A stretch of DNA of 64,000 bases from NCBI GenBank assembly GCA_034401135.1, contig JAWZSP010000008.1, positions 434,001-498,000 on the forward strand, written 5' to 3'. Position numbers and translations under genes: made by a program. Below are positions 24,190-35,528 of this stretch, piece after piece. The notes under the pieces were generated by a model. It was given only the letters and a program-made list of their open reading frames with translations. It searched no databases and had not been told where the DNA came from. This DNA is from Volutella citrinella (taxonomy: Eukaryota; Ascomycota; Sordariomycetes; Hypocreales; Nectriaceae). How positions within the stretch are numbered: the stretch's first letter is position 1; each line of letters starts with the position of its first letter.

Positions 24190-25785
24190 TCAGCCCGTCC
24201 CGTACAGCTGATCCAGCTCTGCCCCGTACAGCGCCACGGCCAAGGCCCGCTGGACATTCCCCTTTGCGCTCCTCGGCAGCGGTCTCTCAGGCGTCGCGAC
24301 GACGACCATGGCCCGGTCGATGCACCCGTACGTCCACGGACTCAGCGCGTTGGCTTCCTCCACTGCGGGCCAGACCTCGGCCAGCACGCGCTCCCTGTCG
24401 GCCGGTGTGGCCACGGGCTCGACGGGTTCAACTAGCAGGCTCGCCCGGGGCCGGTCGTTGCCGCACACCAGCGCCGCGCGGACAGCCGGGCATTTGGCGA
24501 TGGTGGCCTCCATGGCTTCGGGACCGAGCTTTGTGCCGGACGAGAAGACAATGACGTCGTCGACGCGCCCGCGGTGCTCCCACACGTCGGGCTTGGTCGG
24601 ATGGCGGGCGTACAGGTCGCGCGTGTTCCACTCTTCAAGGTCCGGGAACACCTCAAACACCCACTGGTAGCCGTCCAGCTCGGGCCGGCGCACAATGACA
24701 AGCTCGTGACAGTCGCCATAAACATGGCGGAACTCGTGGCCCAGACGTGGACTCAGACGGAAGCACGGCCAGTCGTCCGGGTCGCACATTCGCACGGGGA
24801 GCACGCCGCACTCAGTCGAGCCCATGCAGTTGAGGAGCCGCGTCCGGGAGGCCACTAAGTCGCCGACGTCCCGCGAGATGGCCCGGCCACCGTACGCTAC
24901 CCGCTCCAGCCGGCCCAGGTTGGCCAGGTACTCCGGTTCGGCGGCCAGCGCGCACAGCAGCGCCGGGGCCAGCACGCTCTGGCGCATGGGCCCGTGGATG
25001 TGCATACTATTAGCGGTCGCTGGCGTCGGAGGGAACGGGCCCAGCACGACGGAGAAGCCGCAGTACAGCGCCCCGGGCAGCAGCTTACCGAACCCGGAGC
25101 AGTGGAACAGCGGCACCGCCACGTACAGCGAGCTGCCGGCGCACATGGCCGGGTACGTGGGCTCCTCGCCGGCCGCCGCTGCCGCCGCGTACGACGCCCT
25201 GGTGGCCACTGCGCCGTGCGTCAGGACCACGGGCTTGGGGAGGCCCGTGGAGCCTGTCGTGTGTAGCACGACGAAGGGGTCTCTCCGGGCCTGGTCAAAC
25301 GTCTTGCGGAACGGGAACGGCGCCACGGGTTCGTCGTTGTCGGCGAGCCAGTGCGTCGCCGGCGCAATGTCCAGCACGCCCATTGTGCGCGCAGCCGCGA
25401 CCTGACGGATCAGCGGCATGCCGATGCCATGGGGTGCCAGAAAGAGAGAGCAGTCGGTGGCCACGAAGAGCGCCTGGTTGGCCTCGAGCGTGTTGTGCGG
25501 CGACACGAGCAGCAGCCTGTATCCGGCCTTTACGCACGCCAGCGTCAGGATGGCCACCATGACGTCCTGCTGGCCCGTGTACACGGCCGTCGGGAAGCCC
25601 TCGCCGCGACCGAGCTTGTCGACGAGGAACCACGCGCATCGGTCGACGGCCCGCGCGAGGTCCTGCGCCGTAATGTCCCGGAACCCGTCGGCCGGGTCGT
25701 CGGTCTTGGTGATGGAGTAGATGACCCGCTGTGGCTCCGTCCGCGCGAGCTCGTCCACGACGTGTGGCAGTAGACGTCGCTCCAT
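24190..25785 (-). CDS. stand-alone adenylation protein of NRPS-like carboxylate-reductase type
   Basis: Intronless, 531 residues, starting at the first Met. AMP-binding superfamily core motifs are in order: TTGSTGLPKP (A3), NCMGSTECG (A5), a YARHPTKPD...HRGRVDDVI region (A7/A8) and PRSAKGNVQR with the A10 lysine. The closest pattern I know is the adenylation domain of fungal NRPS-like A-T-R enzymes (alpha-aminoadipate-reductase type), which activate aryl or other carboxylic acids as AMP esters. Here the reading frame stops shortly after A10 (ALYGAELDQLYGTG), exactly where the thiolation domain should begin. The 157 bp to the next gene cannot hold T or R domains. It is therefore either a free-standing activating enzyme acting with a carrier elsewhere, or the surviving part of a larger enzyme. 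All core motifs look intact, so activity is plausible. The substrate is unknown. Confidence 0.85.
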   Translation of the reverse strand: MERRLLPHVVDELARTEPQRVIYSITKTDDPADGFRDITAQDLARAVDRCAWFLVDKLGRGEGFPTAVYTGQQDVMVAILTLACVKAGYRLLLVSPHNTLEANQALFVATDCSLFLAPHGIGMPLIRQVAAARTMGVLDIAPATHWLADNDEPVAPFPFRKTFDQARRDPFVVLHTTGSTGLPKPVVLTHGAVATRASYAAAAAAGEEPTYPAMCAGSSLYVAVPLFHCSGFGKLLPGALYCGFSVVLGPFPPTPATANSMHIHGPMRQSVLAPALLCALAAEPEYLANLGRLERVAYGGRAISRDVGDLVASRTRLLNCMGSTECGVLPVRMCDPDDWPCFRLSPRLGHEFRHVYGDCHELVIVRRPELDGYQWVFEVFPDLEEWNTRDLYARHPTKPDVWEHRGRVDDVIVFSSGTKLGPEAMEATIAKCPAVRAALVCGNDRPRASLLVEPVEPVATPADRERVLAEVWPAVEEANALSPWTYGCIDRAMVVVATPERPLPRSAKGNVQRALAVALYGAELDQLYGTG

Positions 25786-26612
25786 GTTCGAATCTCGTTT
25801 CCTTTGCCGTGATGAGGATGTGAGAGGAGACCCGAGAGGATGAGGAGACCCCAGAGGATGCCAGCACCCGGGTCCTCACGAACGGGCGACTGTTGGCCCC
25901 CCCGAGTACGAGTATGTAAGTGAGCGCAACCCGAGGTAGTGTAAGCAAGCAGCACATTACCAAAGAGGGCTCTTTGCTGCGCGCTAGCCTTGCATCGGGG
26001 GTTTTCTGTCGAACCAGAGGCGCGTCCAGGGTTCAAAGTCCCTGCACAACAGGTCACGCCCTTAGACCAAAGCGGTCATAAGAATCGCATCTTGTCTTCA
26101 CAGCAGCAGTAGCATCCTATTCCGTCTTGTGTTAAGATTGATTTCATTGTACATACATAGAAAATTGGTAACTAACGGTAGACTAGTGCCGGAGGAACCC
26201 CGCCTTCATATGGCGGGAAGCGCGCAGGATATAGTGACATATAAAAGTAACAAGAGGAAAAAAGAGAAGAGACACATAGTAAATGTGTCGCACCAGACAG
26301 GCGGTGGTGTTGTGGGATGGTGTGGGTGGTATGGTATAACAGTTCCCCCGGCATGCTTCCCACACAAGCATGCCCCAGAATCCGTAAGCATATTAAAAAA
26401 AAAGAAAACGACGACCATTCAGACCAGAGTTTTGCCTCTCTTCCAACTCCAAGCCATTATCACCCGGGTATTTGTCGACCAGGTCTCCCATGGGCCAAAA
26501 AAGGGGAACGGGGGGGATATCAACGCGAGCTTTGCCCAACCACAACGAGTTAAATTAAACATCATTTCGTCCTTTCATCGTACAGCCGCAGAATGTCGTC
26601 GATCTGTGATTC
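25786..26612. other. intergenic spacer
   Basis: Promoter side of the adenylation gene and 3' side of the ankyrin gene. 26090-26440 is AT-richer with short A runs. No gene or RNA is seen. Confidence 0.5.
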
Positions 26613-29600
26613 CTACCGCTTCATGCGGAACTCGCGCAAAATGTCGAGGGCCTCGTCCCAGCCGCGCGACTCGGCAATGTCGACAATGGTGCGGCCAAGG
26701 TCGTCGCGGACCTCGAGATCGAAGCCGGCCTTCTCGCCAATGAGGCGCAGAATCTTCTCGTCGCCGTTCTCGATGGCCTGCATCAGGCCGTTGTAGCCGC
26801 GGTACACGAGGTTCGGGTCCGCGCCGTTGTCCAGCAGGAACTCGAGAATCTCCGAGTCGCCGTTGTACCGGCGCAGGGCCTTGACGACGGGCAGGTGCTC
26901 GCCGGGGGCGTTGATGTCGGCGCCGGCCTCGTTGATGAGGTAGCGCACGATCTCCTTGCGCTCCTCGCGGATGGCCGACGTCAGGGGCGAGAAGACGCCG
27001 CCGTTCTTGTCCTCGACGGAGACGCCGGCGCCGACGAGCAGCTTGACCGACTCGAGCTGGTTGGCCACGACGGCCATCTCCATGACGCCCTTGAAGGCGC
27101 GCGGCTCCGTCAGCACCGACAGGATGCGCTTGAGGATGGGCGGGTCGCGGACGGCCATGCACACGGGCCAGTTCTCGCCGCGGATGTTGGGGTCGCCGCC
27201 GCGCGCAAGCAGCATCTCGACCATCTCGACGCGGCCGTCGCGGATGGCCGTCGTCAGCGGGCTGAAGCCCTTGGGGTTCTTCTCGTTGGGGTTGAGGCCC
27301 TGGTCCAGCAGCCAGGTGAGCGCCTCCATGTTGTTGACGCTGACGGCCGTCTCGACGATGCCCTTGGGCGAGCCCAGCTTGCCTCCCGCCGCAACCAGCG
27401 CGGGCAGGAACTGCAGCCGGTTGTGCGTGATGCACTTGAAGCACGGGTACTCGCTGGCGGGGACGTTGGGGTCGGCGTTGGAGCCCAGGAGCAGCGTGAA
27501 GATGTCCTTGCGGTTGTCGCGGATCGACGTGCACAGCGGCGTGTACACGCCGTCCTTCTTCATGTTGGGGTCGACGCCCGCCTTGAGCAGCACCCGCACC
27601 GACTCGATGTTGTTGACGCTGACGGCCAGCTCCATGATGCCCGGCGCCTTGCGGTAGTCGGCGCCGTGGGCCAGCAGCGCCGTCAGGCACGGCGTCTGGT
27701 ACGTGGCCGGCCACAGCAGGTGCTTGGGGCCGGGGAGGTTGGCGCTGGCGCCGTGCTCGAGCAGCGTCTTGAGGATGTCGACGCGCGAGTTCTGGATGGC
27801 CTCGAAGGCGGCCGTCTTGCCCTCCTTGCTCTTGCCGTCAGGGTCGGCGCCGTAATCAAGAATAAGATCGATGAACTTCTTGGGCGTCTTCTTGTTGATG
27901 GCCGTGATGAGTAGCGTGTCGCCGTTGGCCGCCAGCTGCTTGACGTCGCCGCCGTAGATGAGCAGCAGGTGGGAGAAGTTGACCTTGTTGTTGTGGGCGG
28001 CCGCAATCAGGGGCGAGTCATGGTCCTCACCGTACGTCAGGCTGGGGTCGGCGCCGTACTGCAGCAGCTGGACACCGCCGGCAACAAAGTTCTTCTCGAC
28101 GGCGGCGAACAGCGGGGAGATGCCGTCGCGGTCCATGGCGTTGGGGTCGGCGCCGAAGAGCAGCAGCAGTCGCACGCTCTCCGGGTCGCAGTTGAGCACG
28201 GCGTCGGTCAGCGCGCAGTGCTCGGCGCCGGTGTTGGGGGACACGCCGCGGTCGAGCAGCTGCTCGATGACCTTGTGGTTCTTGGCACGCACGGCCGACA
28301 TGAGGGCGCTCTTGAGGTTGGTGGCGTCGCTGCCGGCCGTGTTGCGCGGGTTCCAGCGCGGCATCTTGGTGGCGTCGGCCTTGAGGCGGACGGCCTTTGT
28401 CGAGCTGAGGTCCAGGCCGGCCAGCTCCTCGAGGTTGGCGTCCGAGTCGGACAGGGCAGCCACAGAACGCGTCTCATGGCTCTCGTCGAACGTGCTGAGG
28501 CGGTCGAAGGTGGCCGTGGTGCCCGAGTGGTAGCGGTCGTTGGAGTTGATGGAGCTGGCCGTCTGGTTGGCGGGGATGCCGAAGCTCTGCTGGCCGGGGC
28601 TCATGGGCTGCTCGTGCTGCTGGTTGATGCTGGTCGACCGCTCCGTCCACGGCAGCGGCGGCAGAGGGGGCTGCTGCGACAGGTTGAGCATGTGGTGGCC
28701 CTCGACGCCGCGGTGGGCCGACGCCGACGACGGGCGGTAGTGGGCGCTGTGGGCGTCCGAGGCGGCCTTGTGAGAGCGCGTCATGCTGGACCGGTGATCC
28801 ATGCGATCGAGAGCAGCGGCCAGCCCCGTGTAGCCGATGCCCATCTCCTGCTCAATCTTCTCGTGGCCCAGGCTCCACTGGAACATGAGGGCGCTCATGC
28901 GCAGGCTCTCGCGCGTGCGGCCCAGGGCGTTGATCATCTTGTCAATGTCGTTGTCGCCAAAGATCTTGCCCCAGCCGCGGCGCATGCGGCTCATGCCTCC
29001 GCGACGCTCGTTCTCGAGGAACTTGCCCAGCAGCTGGTCCAGCAGCGTGAAGTCGGCCTGCGTGACGCGGAACTTCTTGCTCAGCTCCGAGATGACATCG
29101 CCGGGGAACTGCTGGCCGCTGCGGATGCACTCGCCCAGGCCGGCCTCGATGGAGAAGAGGATCTCGCACGTATCCAGAAAATCGTGGGCCAGCGTGTCGA
29201 GGCCCTGCGGCTGCTTGGTCACCGTGGTCAGGTACTCGAGCATGCGCACGCAGATGCGGTCGCCCAGGCCCGTGGTCTTGTGGCACAGCTCCTGGCACTG
29301 CTGGTTGGCCTTTGTGCTCGCCATGATGCCGCTCTTCTTGGTGTTGAGGGGAGAGCGCAGCTGTTCCTGGTCTGGTCTGGGGCTGGGACTGGGACTGCGC
29401 TCGGGGGGGCTCTGGGACTGTGAGCGGGAGGAGATGTTCTTGGAGGAGGGGGGGGATGATGAGCTCTGCTGCTTTGTGGTCTGCTTGGTGGTCTTGGTCC
29501 GGCTCAATTCGCGCTCCGAGACACTGACGACGCTCTTGGGCGGCGAGACGGCGCTCGGGCTCGAACGGTTGGCGTTTGTCACTGCCGTAGTGGCCGGGTG

Positions 29601-29762
29601 GGCGGGAAAGGTCGGGGCGGTGGGCGACGGGATGAGCCCAAGCTGCTCTTTGGAGACGAGCGTCAGGGATTCCTGGGGGCCAAGCGAGAGGGCTTCGATG
29701 AAGGAGTACTCTACTCTCGGGGCTCTCTCGGTGGTTCCCACGACAAGATGCTGCGTGGACAT
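26613..29762 (-). CDS. large ankyrin-repeat protein with fungal helical N-terminal domain
   Basis: Intronless, 1049 residues from the first Met; a second in-frame Met at 29324 (residue 147) would give 903 residues. Residues 1-145 are low-complexity Ser/Pro/Lys/Thr. Residues about 147-330 form a helical region with conserved Trp/Leu/Arg blocks (ELCHKTTGLGDRICVRML ... RMRRGWGKIFGDNDIDKM), like the N-terminal domains found before STAND or ankyrin regions in fungi. A Ser/Gln/Pro linker follows, and from about residue 480 on there are some 15 or more ankyrin repeats (e.g. LLLLFGADPNAMDRDGISPL). Residues 708-988 contain a higher-order unit of about 93 residues repeated three times. No enzyme domain is present, so it is probably a cytosolic scaffold or recognition protein. 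Pro/Ser codons dominate the first part, so the true start is uncertain. Confidence 0.85.
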   Translation of the reverse strand: MSTQHLVVGTTERAPRVEYSFIEALSLGPQESLTLVSKEQLGLIPSPTAPTFPAHPATTAVTNANRSSPSAVSPPKSVVSVSERELSRTKTTKQTTKQQSSSSPPSSKNISSRSQSQSPPERSPSPSPRPDQEQLRSPLNTKKSGIMASTKANQQCQELCHKTTGLGDRICVRMLEYLTTVTKQPQGLDTLAHDFLDTCEILFSIEAGLGECIRSGQQFPGDVISELSKKFRVTQADFTLLDQLLGKFLENERRGGMSRMRRGWGKIFGDNDIDKMINALGRTRESLRMSALMFQWSLGHEKIEQEMGIGYTGLAAALDRMDHRSSMTRSHKAASDAHSAHYRPSSASAHRGVEGHHMLNLSQQPPLPPLPWTERSTSINQQHEQPMSPGQQSFGIPANQTASSINSNDRYHSGTTATFDRLSTFDESHETRSVAALSDSDANLEELAGLDLSSTKAVRLKADATKMPRWNPRNTAGSDATNLKSALMSAVRAKNHKVIEQLLDRGVSPNTGAEHCALTDAVLNCDPESVRLLLLFGADPNAMDRDGISPLFAAVEKNFVAGGVQLLQYGADPSLTYGEDHDSPLIAAAHNNKVNFSHLLLIYGGDVKQLAANGDTLLITAINKKTPKKFIDLILDYGADPDGKSKEGKTAAFEAIQNSRVDILKTLLEHGASANLPGPKHLLWPATYQTPCLTALLAHGADYRKAPGIMELAVSVNNIESVRVLLKAGVDPNMKKDGVYTPLCTSIRDNRKDIFTLLLGSNADPNVPASEYPCFKCITHNRLQFLPALVAAGGKLGSPKGIVETAVSVNNMEALTWLLDQGLNPNEKNPKGFSPLTTAIRDGRVEMVEMLLARGGDPNIRGENWPVCMAVRDPPILKRILSVLTEPRAFKGVMEMAVVANQLESVKLLVGAGVSVEDKNGGVFSPLTSAIREERKEIVRYLINEAGADINAPGEHLPVVKALRRYNGDSEILEFLLDNGADPNLVYRGYNGLMQAIENGDEKILRLIGEKAGFDLEVRDDLGRTIVDIAESRGWDEALDILREFRMKR

Positions 29763-30478
29763 GCTTCTTGGAGGAGGAAGAGGAGGGGAGGGAGGGGGGG
29801 AGGTAGGGCAGCGGATGCGGGCGTCTCTATAATAAGGCGCAGCGGCAGGGCAGGCCGCGATTCGGAGAGCAGCTCCATGTGCCTTTATGCCATCGAGGCC
29901 AAGCGCGGACCTGGCAAGCCATCAGCCCGCCCATTCTCCATCATCTCCGCCGGGCTTGGTGGGCTTGTGCCATCGAGTAGCACCCACGTACGGAGGGAGT
30001 ACCGTGCGCAGGGACAGGCAGACGGGCAGAACGGGCAGACAAGGGGCGGGCCAGCCATGTCAAGCAAGGGCTCTTGCTCTTGGCCAAGAAAGACAGAAAG
30101 ACAGAAAGACACACGCCCAGCCCGGGCCCTTGGGTACGTGCTCTTTGGTCTCTCGAGGCTTGCGGCTTGCCCCCTTGCGGCCTGCGGCGTTGCATCTCGT
30201 GCCTGGCGGGTGTGGGAGACGTGCGCTTTGACAGCAGCTGGTGCGGCGCTGTGGAGATGCCCTTGGTCACTGATGTCGTCTGGCCTGCGCTACGGATCTG
30301 CCGGGGGGCACACCCCCATGTCCCATTAGTCGGCCCTAGCGCGCTCCCCGATCACGAACCCACTTGACTCGTAGATCTCTCACTGAGGGGAGGCAGCTGG
30401 CCGAAGCAAGGTGCCTGGGCCTTGGAGGTGTGTGGCTTGCGAAGGGAGTGGGAGTGGGAGCAACCGTGACAACACCCG

Positions 30479-30506
30479 CACCACCACCACCACCACCACT
30501 ACCACG
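30479..30506. repeat. (CAC)n microsatellite
   Basis: About seven CAC triplets followed by CTACCAC. Confidence 0.8.
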
Positions 30507-30700
30507 ACTCTGCGCTTGGACTCAAGGCAATGCCCTTTTTCTGAATCCACCACTGCTTTGGGCTGCTGTTCCTCCTGCACAAGTGTGCATCCCATAGCCA
30601 TAGCCCACCCCGGCCTTGCCTTTTGGGGCTGCCAATTTGCACATGGAGGCCGAGAAGCTGATAGTATCTGCGACTATACGTATGTATGCGCCATGCTACC

Positions 30701-30745
30701 CAACAACAACCACTACTACCACCACTACTACCCGCACCACTACCA
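30701..30745. repeat. imperfect (CAA/CTA/CCA)n trinucleotide tract
   Basis: Purine-poor run of CAA, CTA and CCA triplets on the plus strand. Confidence 0.7.
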
Positions 30746-31552
30746 GTCTGTGTGTGCCGTGTTGCACTTTGGAGTAGTAGCCTGCCTGCCCTTTTGTGGC
30801 TTCGACGGGCTAGCCTCGCGGGCGTCGTCTCATCAATTCCCGCCACTGTCTCAGTCCCAATGCACTCTCTCATCGTTACGGGAATAATTGTTTGACCGGT
30901 GTTGCTGGGTGACACAGTGCCCCTGCTATGTCTGCCCGTGTTTTGTCGTGTCTGTCGTGCTGTGGCATCTGCAGAGTCACTCACCACGACATTTACACCG
31001 GCCATGATTGCAGGGTGACAATGGCTTGGCTGGTCTTGTCCCGCCGTCATGGTTTTCTGGTGGCGGTGGCAGCTCATCCCAACATTCCAACATTCCCTGC
31101 TCGTCTCGTTCTCGTCCCCGTCGTGACTCCCGGCCAAGCCAGCCAGCCCAGCCAGCAGATCATCCCCGAGGCATACCAGACACGAGCAGCATGGCTCGTT
31201 TAATTGGGCCAGACAAACTTTCGACGACGGCGAGCCACCCCAACCTAAAGGCTGCCAGCTTCCCACAACATCCCCACCGGCGCAATCCAATCGCAGAGGC
31301 CCAAGAGGCAAGTCTGCGTTGTATCGGACCGGGCCAGCCAAGCAAGACTACCGACAGTAGTAATAGAGTTTGTCGACTATAGCACTTGACATGGACAACG
31401 GCTGACGCTCAGGCCCAACCGCTAGCTGCACTCGGCGGCCAGAAACGTCAACAGACAGCGAGCGTTTCCCCGCCGGTGCGTGGGTGCGCGAGCGAATATG
31501 CGAGCTGTGTACGATACGATCCATCTCCCGGTCTGTAGGTGATTCTTGTAGC

Positions 31553-31586
31553 ACTGCTGCTGCTGCTGCTGCTGCTACTACTACTG
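31553..31586. repeat. (GCT)n(ACT)n microsatellite
   Basis: Eight GCT-type triplets directly followed by ACT triplets. Confidence 0.8.
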
Positions 31587-33760
31587 CAGGGGACGAATGC
31601 ACGAGACGAGACGACTCCGACGAGAGAACAGACAGCGCCACCCGGAGGCGTCCTGTCTCTCCTCTGTCTCTTCAGGACACGAGCGAGGCGGCCATGCGTG
31701 TCTCAGTAGCCGACATGACATGTGAGGGAGGGCAAATGCAACTGACCTGCCTTGCCTGCCCCCCCCCCCCCCCAAGGACGGTTGGCCGGCTCTTTGCGCG
31801 CTTCCATGCGCCAGTCAGCCAGCCATGAGATGAGCCCCAAAAGAAGAAACAACAAAATAAGCCACGACATGCAGACGTCAGCCCGCAATCCCCTAGCGAG
31901 GAAAGCCAGCATGCAGGACATGCATCACAATTTTTGGCACACCGGGCCAGGGGTGGGAGGGGCGAGCAAGCGGCGCGCGGCTGAAAGGTGATGGATGCAT
32001 CCAGCGGGCGCGGAACTCGGAACTGGCGCAAGGGGAAACATCGACAAGAAGACAAAAAAGGGATTGATTGTCGAGAGCCAATTTGCCAATTCGACAAGTT
32101 TGCCCCCCCATTTGTTAGCGAAAGCCTGCGCCAGGGTGTGGCAGGTGTGTTCATCAAAATCGACACTCCGGCACTTGCTCGCATCGCCAGCCCATCTTGC
32201 GGCGGAGGCTGAATGGATACAAACTGGATCTGGGCTGCGCCGGGATGGCCCTGCGGCGGCCGGGGGGGGCCCAGATGACGGATTGCCGACAGGGAACTCG
32301 ATCCTGCCAGCCAGTTGGCCAGCAACCAACAACCCATCTGGGCGGAGCTCGCTTGCTGCTGCCCAGATGCTGGGGGGCTCGTTCGCCAAACAGGTCGCAT
32401 CAAAAGTGGCATCCCCCAGCTCCGATACCTTGACCATTGCGAAAATCACAATGTCAATGTTATATTAACACGGGAGCACAACCACCCTCCACCACAACGC
32501 GCCACCGAGCCAGGGCCGCCCGTAGCTTCGTGCAATCCAACAAAAAAAAAAAAAAAAGATAACCCAGTGCTGTGGCTCGTTGTCACATCTTGGTAATTGC
32601 CGCCGCCGCCCTTGGTCGACAACAGCAGGCAGTGCATTAGTGCCGAAACCGACGAAACGTGCCCTTCTCGTCTGCTCACCAACAGACATCAAATATCCCC
32701 CCTCTCCGACCCCCTGCGCACGCCCCCTTACCTTGTCCACCACAGACAAAGCCTTGGTCCTGCCCGTCCCATCGGAGTGGCGCACGAATCGACTGGCCCA
32801 GATCGGGCAGGTCGGGCCAACCACCACTAACGGCCTGGAGATGGAGAAGCCCCGTCGGAGCAGCCCCGTCGCCGGCCCCACCCCAAAGTCGAGATTTCGA
32901 GATCCAATCGAGTTCGAGTTGCGCAACAAAGGGTGGCCCGCGCCCTGGGGCTAAGGCCGCTACCGGTGCCCCTCTGGCTCAGGCACACTCGCACGGAGCC
33001 TACCTCGGCCACCAACCACCAACCCGGCTTCGCCATGGGCAGCTGCCCCTCGGCGCCGCCTAGATTAAAGGTCTGCTCGCTGTTGTCTACAGTACAGTGC
33101 TTACACACAGGCCCTCTCTCCGACACTAACGGTGCCTAAGCACCCGACTGACTACTGCTGCTAGCCTCCAAGCCGGTCGAGCAACGTCCACCGTCGCCCG
33201 TTTAGCATCGGAGTTTTTCAGCAACTCAGGACGCTGCCCTGCCCGGCTCCCCTCTGGGCCAGCCGGGTCGACGTCGGCCCCCCCTGTCGCTGCCAGAGCC
33301 TGCCAGAGCGCTTGGCTCTCTGTCACGGGGGGCGGCGTTGCACCTGTGCTGCTGAGCTGCGGGGAGGGGCACTATTGAAAGTCGGGTGCCCACAGCAGTG
33401 CGGGTAGCCGGTGGAAGCCAAGCAGCTCAAGTAAGCAACCTTGTAAAATCACTCTCGTTGCCCTCTCCCTTTCGCCTGGGATCCCTTCCCCTTGCTGCTC
33501 ACCGTCGCGTAACAATTACCGGCAGGATCCCCGTCGCTTGGCCAGAGCTCCGATCCCTCCCAGCGCTGATGCGATGCTGATACTGGCGCTGCAGCGGCTG
33601 CGGCTGTTGGCCCCGGCGCCCCCGGCCACACGGTGAGGGAGAAGAAAGGTCTGATCGCGGGGGCCCGCCCATCAGCAGGGATCACACGGGCCTCCCACTG
33701 ACACCCAGACCAGGATGATGGATCGCCGTTTCTGACAAGTTGCGGGTACGGGCTCTCCCC

Positions 33761-33861
33761 TGGTCTGGTCGGGTCTGGTCTGGTCTCCCACTTGCCAGTG
33801 TCAGTGTCAGTGCCAGTCCAGTCAACCAGTGTCTGTGCCAGCGTCAGTGCCAACGTCAGTG
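33761..33861. repeat. TGGTC and CAGTGT/CAGTGC tandem tracts
   Basis: A run of (G)TCTGG units is followed by six or more CAGTGTC/CAGTGCC units with small variations. Confidence 0.65.
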
Positions 33862-35502
33862 CCCCGTCTCCGTGTCCCATCTTCATCCCCGACTCCGTCC
33901 TAGCTGCTGTGTCATCGACTACTACTGCGGGTGGGGGAGTGCCGTGACTCCGCGGGCTTGCGCGTAGAGTGCGTACGTTATGAGGCAGCTAGAGATGAGC
34001 CAGGAGCACCACAACCTGGATAGAGGTGGTCCTCTGGCGCCTCCACTCACGAGAGAACAGGATTCCCGTGTCTGCCTGCCCGTATCTTCAATTTCCCAGT
34101 CCCAAGCGAAGCTGCCACCCACCCCTCCCTCCCTCAATCCTTCCCTCTCCTCGCTCTCACCATGCCTGATTTTGGTCTCTGGTCTCCCAGCACCGCGGCA
34201 CCAAAAAGACCCAAGGATGCAGCCTAGCCTTGATGTAGCAAGGCCAAGCTTGCCCAGCTCCGTCCTTCTCGGCCGCTGGACCGCAATCAAGCTAGCCGAC
34301 CTGTGTCACCTGGAGCAAAAACCTTACCTGTCCCATCGGGTCCTGGCCTCCTACACCCCATCAACGTGCCCCCGAGCGAGACGAGGGCGCCATGGGTGCC
34401 GTCGTTCTTCAACCAACGGCGACGATGGAACCGCCCGGTGGGTGGTGGGACTCGGGAGGGAAGAGAGGAGGGGGGGGTCTCGGGTCTTGATTCATCATCA
34501 ACCACCCCGTCCCGTCGCCTGTCTCGCTCTCTGACAGACAATGGCGCATTGCAGCGCCTCTGGATGCCGCTTGCGGCCTCTATTGACGGCTCGGTCTTGA
34601 CGATTGGTCTGAAGAGTGAAGACCGGTCTGGCCTGGTATGGGCCGTACGGTAATTGGTACCTGGCACCCGCGCGCGCCGCCACAGCAGTCCACACAGCTA
34701 GGCTGAGCTGAGGCGCTGTGCCGAGGAGCAACTCGAGGACTGCCGGCCCGTGCTACTCCGAACACCACAGCCAGGCTACACATCCCGCCCATACCCTCCT
34801 CAGTGCCACCAGTACCTATTGCCTACTACTCTGTGACTAGCCTTCCGTGTCCCGTCCGGCTGTTCGCCCGGTGGAGTCTTGTCGGTCATGTCCAGCGCCG
34901 CATTCGCCTATTCCATGATTCCCACCCAATCCCATCCACCTGGCGTGCCTGGTCGAGACCTTGCCGCCACGGGCGCGTCCCCGAGCCACAGCTGGACTGC
35001 TGGCCACGTGGAGATTGCAGCGGGAAGTGGGCTTCTGCCACAAGTGCCCTGTAACACTCAGTCTCTGCCTGCGAACTGGCTTACAGCGGGCGGGCAAGGC
35101 GGCAGAGCAAGCAGGCCTGCGACGCTATGAGCATTGCCGGGCACCAAGAAGAAGAAAAGAGAGAAAATGGATCTGCTCCAGAGACCGCGGTCTGGGCACA
35201 GCGTCTTCTCGGATCATGGCGGCGCCTCCCAGTCGCCGAGCCCCTTGGCAAATAATAATGGCCTCAGTAGCACACAGGTGGAAGAACTCGTCGTTGTCAC
35301 GAACTGGTAGCCCGCCCGACACCCCAGTCTGGTCGTTGGCTCCAGATGACGCACAATGATTCGATGGGCGTGTGTGCCCTTGCATGTTCCCTAACCCATC
35401 TCCTCGACTCATCCCGTCTACCACTGACGCACACGCCCTGTCGTCGCCCGTCCTGTGGGTTTTAGAAATATCAAGAAGCGTTGCTCCCAGAGCGGCCTCG
35501 AT

Positions 35503-35528
35503 GTCGTCGAGTCGAGTCGAGTCGAGTC
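35503..35528. repeat. (GTCGA)n pentanucleotide repeat
   Basis: Four to five tandem GTCGA units; each overlaps a TCGA palindrome. Confidence 0.75.

Noticed and set aside
26010..26065. T-arm-like sequence (AGGGTTCAAAGTCCCT) hinting at a tRNA
   Set aside because: The loop would have eight bases and no acceptor, D-arm or anticodon arm can be folded around it.
27969..29423. 484-codon open frame antisense to the ankyrin gene
   Set aside because: Low-complexity Val/Gly/Ala/Leu composition produced by the GC-rich third positions of the sense gene; no motif.
30499..31341. 280-codon minus-strand open frame in the repeat-rich region
   Set aside because: Runs through simple repeats, has no recognisable domain or start context, and overlaps equally long chance frames on the other strand.
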